Source: Apostichopus japonicus (Eukaryota; Echinodermata; Holothuroidea; Aspidochirotida; Stichopodidae). Taken from it: a DNA stretch of 64,000 bases. Under the pieces are notes generated by a model. The model ran no database searches. It had not been told where the DNA came from and was given only the letters and a program-made list of their open reading frames with translations. Positions 61,050 to 64,000 of this stretch are shown here, in pieces. A program made the position numbers and the translations under genes. The first letter of the stretch is position 1; each line of letters opens with the position of its first letter. The stretch is taken from contig NC_092564.1 of the NCBI RefSeq assembly GCF_037975245.1, forward strand, positions 28,750,984 through 28,814,983. Reading direction: 5' to 3'.

Positions 61050-61180
61050 TCCAGAAGTGAAATTTGAATCAACTCCATACTTTGCATGTGGATCCACCTT
61101 AGTAGGTAGTAGGTACAACTCTGCAATATTCTGTGGAGGTCAAAGGTCATTAGAGGTTAAATTCTCTGAGATGTGTAAAC
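61050..61180 (+). repeat. GGTCA-rich dispersed repeat with DR1 site
   Basis: This is one unit of the family at 10140-10565: it contains GCATGTGGATCCACCTTAGT, then AGGTCAAAGGTCA at 61137-61149. It directly abuts the LINE remnant. Confidence 0.65.
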
Positions 61181-61550
61181 AGAATCATTTCATTTAAAAT
61201 ACTCTTTCAATTTATGTTTTCCTTACAGTCAAAATGGGCTTCGTAATCCCTTCCCACATGAAAAATTCTAAGACATACAGTATACAGTATATCACATGCT
61301 AAAGAACAAATTATTTTCACAATTAAATCCCATTGAGAATTTTGTTGGGAAAACCTTCAGCCTTTCATTTGAACTTGCTGCAAGTTTATCAAGGCACTCT
61401 ATGAACAGTTGAATGTCTTGTGATTCTGTTAAAGTCCCCCAAAAGCAAATATTCTCTTACACAAAGTATAGGTGTGTGATTTTGTGTGTCTTTGTTGTCA
61501 GGCTGTTAGCTTAGAAAGCAAAGTGATCGTTTTGTAAAACAACATATACA

Positions 61551-61560
61551 ATGGCCGCCA
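61551..61560 (+). CDS. Candidate first coding exon of a gene running off the window
   Basis: An exon likely starting at 61502 (acceptor TTTGTTGTCAG) ends ACAATGGCCGCCA followed directly by a consensus donor GTAAGTATT. The ATG has A at -3 and G at +4 and would encode Met-Ala-Ala before a phase-1 intron. No next exon is certain. One phase-compatible candidate begins at 62883 after TTTCATTTTTCAG and reads TLGGTAVYIKLATLIGS before a stop at 62957. The product is unknown. Confidence 0.35.
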
Positions 61561-64000
61561 GTAAGTATTGGCAGTTGATGTACATTGTACCTATATTTAC
61601 TGATACTAGACCACTAGTGCTACAGTAAAGATTGGCCAATAACTAAATGCATACAGATAACTTGCGCAATACTTTTTACAATGCAAAGGTTCATGATATA
61701 GTAGGTCCCTCAGTCCCAATTGAATACCAGTTTGAAGTATGTCAGGCTGAAATGCAAAGTTTCATACATGTAACTCCAAGATGTATCTCGGACAACTGTT
61801 TCTTTTGTCAGTTAACCGATTGATATTACAAGTTCACACATCTGTGTTAACTACAAATTTCCTAAACTTGCATGCTAAAACCCCACCACATGCCCCATGT
61901 TTCGCCAGACACATACTGCAGCACACAGTATGAATATGCATATATGCACTGTTAACAGAGAACTGAATTTTCACCAGTATGCTTACTGAAATTTCCACTA
62001 TCGCTATATGTGGCATGATGATATAGCTACATTCATCATATATTGAACCCACCTTCACTTAGTACTTAAATCCACACACAATTCTGTGTTGAACAAATGG
62101 AGAAGCAGTGTGCTGTTGTTGGCAGACCGGTCTAATTACTCACCTGGAAGCTGCCAAGCAACCAGTTTAATTTAGCTGATCATTTGCAACATTTAGCCAG
62201 TCTTTCATACATAGGTATGGTCATGCTTGAAATTCACTTCTAGTTCGTTCCTTTAGCATCTTATCATAGGAGATGTTCTCTCGGGATGTGTGTATGAAAG
62301 TACAGTACAACCTCTTTCCATTAACAGTAGTTAGGTTTACAAGGTAAGGAGACCATCTTGGAAAGATTTAACTTGGTGGCTACTTTGTTTGGTTTAGGCT
62401 TTTCTGTCTAATATTTCCTGATTTGCTTTTAATCTGTAAGGAATTGATAGGGTTTGGATGCTTTAATCACTCTTATTAGCTATCGGTGGTTTATGGTTTG
62501 ATATTCACAACATTGATGAGTGAATTGCACTTTGTTGCAGTTGTTCTGTGATAGTGATAAGTGCATTGATCTAGTGTCCTCCTCTCTGTGTCATATGTTT
62601 TGCTACACTTTATGTATGCTGGGCACTTTCTTCATCACGAGACATCGTCATTGTGCCCAAGCTGAAGACATTTCCAGTTTAGGATACTACTGTGTGTCAT
62701 AGCAACATCCTCCTCGTAAAAGTTTCATCACGTGCTGCACAATGTGCTGTCAAGTTGTTTATAATGTGTATTCTTATCAGTGTCTAAGCAGCATGTACTA
62801 AGGTTTTCATGGGTCATTAGTTATCCCAGGTATGGGGAATATGCAGTTATACACTAGAGTTGCTAGTATTTTCATTTTTCAGCCTTGGGAGGTACAGCAG
62901 TTTACATTAAACTTGCAACCCTGATTGGATCTAAAGATTGTGTGTATTATGCATTGTAACAATGAGGACCAAATACTGTGTTGATCAGGTTTACTGTATA
63001 ATCAGCTGATGTTTGCTTCAAAGGGTCATTCTAATTTATAATTGTAATGCCCATATGGTACATTTCTTGAAAACAAAGGAACAGAACACCAGGCTTCAAA
63101 TGTAATTGAAAAAAACAAGTCAAAAATTTGTGAGATAGATGGGACACATCAATTTAAGCCCATAGTTTCTCTGAATGAGAGCTTAGACATGAATAGCACT
63201 TTAGCAGTTGAAATATGGGTTATGATAGCAAACTGTACTTAATGTGACAGTAATACTAGCAGAACAAAAACTTCATGTTTTTCATAAACACATTTAATGC
63301 ACCCAAGTTAATGTTGCAAGGCTGCGCAGTATGAAAGTGTACATCCAACTGGATGGATTTTACAATTATCAGTGTTATAACCATTGATTCTAATTATCAG
63401 GACTGTGCCCTGCTCTAGTTTTGATGTTAAATGCTGATTGGTCAAGTGACTGGTTTGAATTGGCAATGCCAAACAGTGAATATATTATTAGCCTAATGTG
63501 TTGTCAAGCTCTACCTCAATTTCCCTGGGATATTACTCCATTAATTTCAGTTTAACATTTTCCACACTCTACCACAGTAAATTGTGTTTAACAATGTATA
63601 AGATGTGACCATTGTATTGTTTATGGACATTGCCTGCTTGATAGTCCAAAGTGTACAGTAAGTCTTTTCCTATACCTGCTTGCTTGCCTTAATCATTGGT
63701 ATTAGTTTCATGAATGACATGACAAGTTGACTTTGACTAATTGGCTCATACTGTACCTAACAACTACTATCAATATTTTGTCTTTGTTATATTGTATGTC
63801 TTGACACAAGAGTGCTCTGTACAACTTGCATGTCCTATCATAGAAACCTGTTAGCACAGTGGCTGCTGCTAATATTGTTCATGCACCAAAGAAAGCAGGC
63901 TGTTTTTAGTTTTGGCTTCATGCCAAAGAGTCTCATGCATTTGAATACTATATCCGCTGAAGCTGTTCACAATTTGACCATGTTGTTGTATAGTTGTGCA
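61561..64000. other. Probable intron, otherwise empty
   Basis: Apart from the doubtful exon candidate at 62883, I see no gene, array or bounded element. If the 61551 start codon is real, this is intron sequence. Confidence 0.3.

Overview
The window is animal nuclear DNA. It is AT-rich, with introns bearing GT/AG sites, poly(A) signals, no operons, and a dense load of SINE, hAT, foldback and minisatellite sequence. The proteins and the Deu/L2-type SINE tails point to a deuterostome, most likely an echinoderm (perhaps a sea cucumber). That placement is inference and was not tested against a database.

Four genes can be built exon by exon. (1) On the + strand at 2736-14055, seven coding exons joined by phase-1 introns encode a 473-residue protein. 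It has an FKBP39/HD2-type nucleoplasmin-like (NPL) domain at the N-terminus, acidic/serine tracts in the middle and four C2H2 zinc fingers at the C-terminus. (2) On the - strand at 17628-20022, three phase-compatible exons encode a small unrecognised 134-residue protein, with RFX X-box-like sequences upstream. (3) On the + strand at 32142-33164, one coding exon encodes TLNRD1 (talin rod domain-containing protein 1). (4) On the + strand at 46147-53076, six exons encode the sigma subunit of adaptor complex AP-3. A fifth gene probably starts near 58.25 kb; its candidate start codon at 61551 sits directly before a splice donor, and the rest lies further downstream.

Much of the remainder is repeat-derived. 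It includes a foldback transposon whose arms are 18-bp minisatellites, with a 6-bp target duplication (4187-6154). There are three hAT-type elements with target duplications (22504, 26439, 29629) and several short inverted-repeat elements. Large minisatellites have 54-, 40-, 23-, 32- and 27-bp units. A LINE 3' end and dispersed GGTCA-rich repeats are also present.

Three things stand out. The 54-bp array after exon 4 of the NPL/zinc-finger gene is built from that exon's own 3' end and splice donor, preceded by an acceptor-like AG. Each intact unit is therefore a potential 12-nt, frame-preserving micro-exon coding Asp-Ser-Asp-Ser. At 57474-57527 there is a complete type I hammerhead ribozyme fused to a tRNA-like Pol III promoter, an arrangement like the schistosome Sm-alpha SINE-type elements. 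The NPL plus C2H2 architecture itself parallels plant HD2 proteins.
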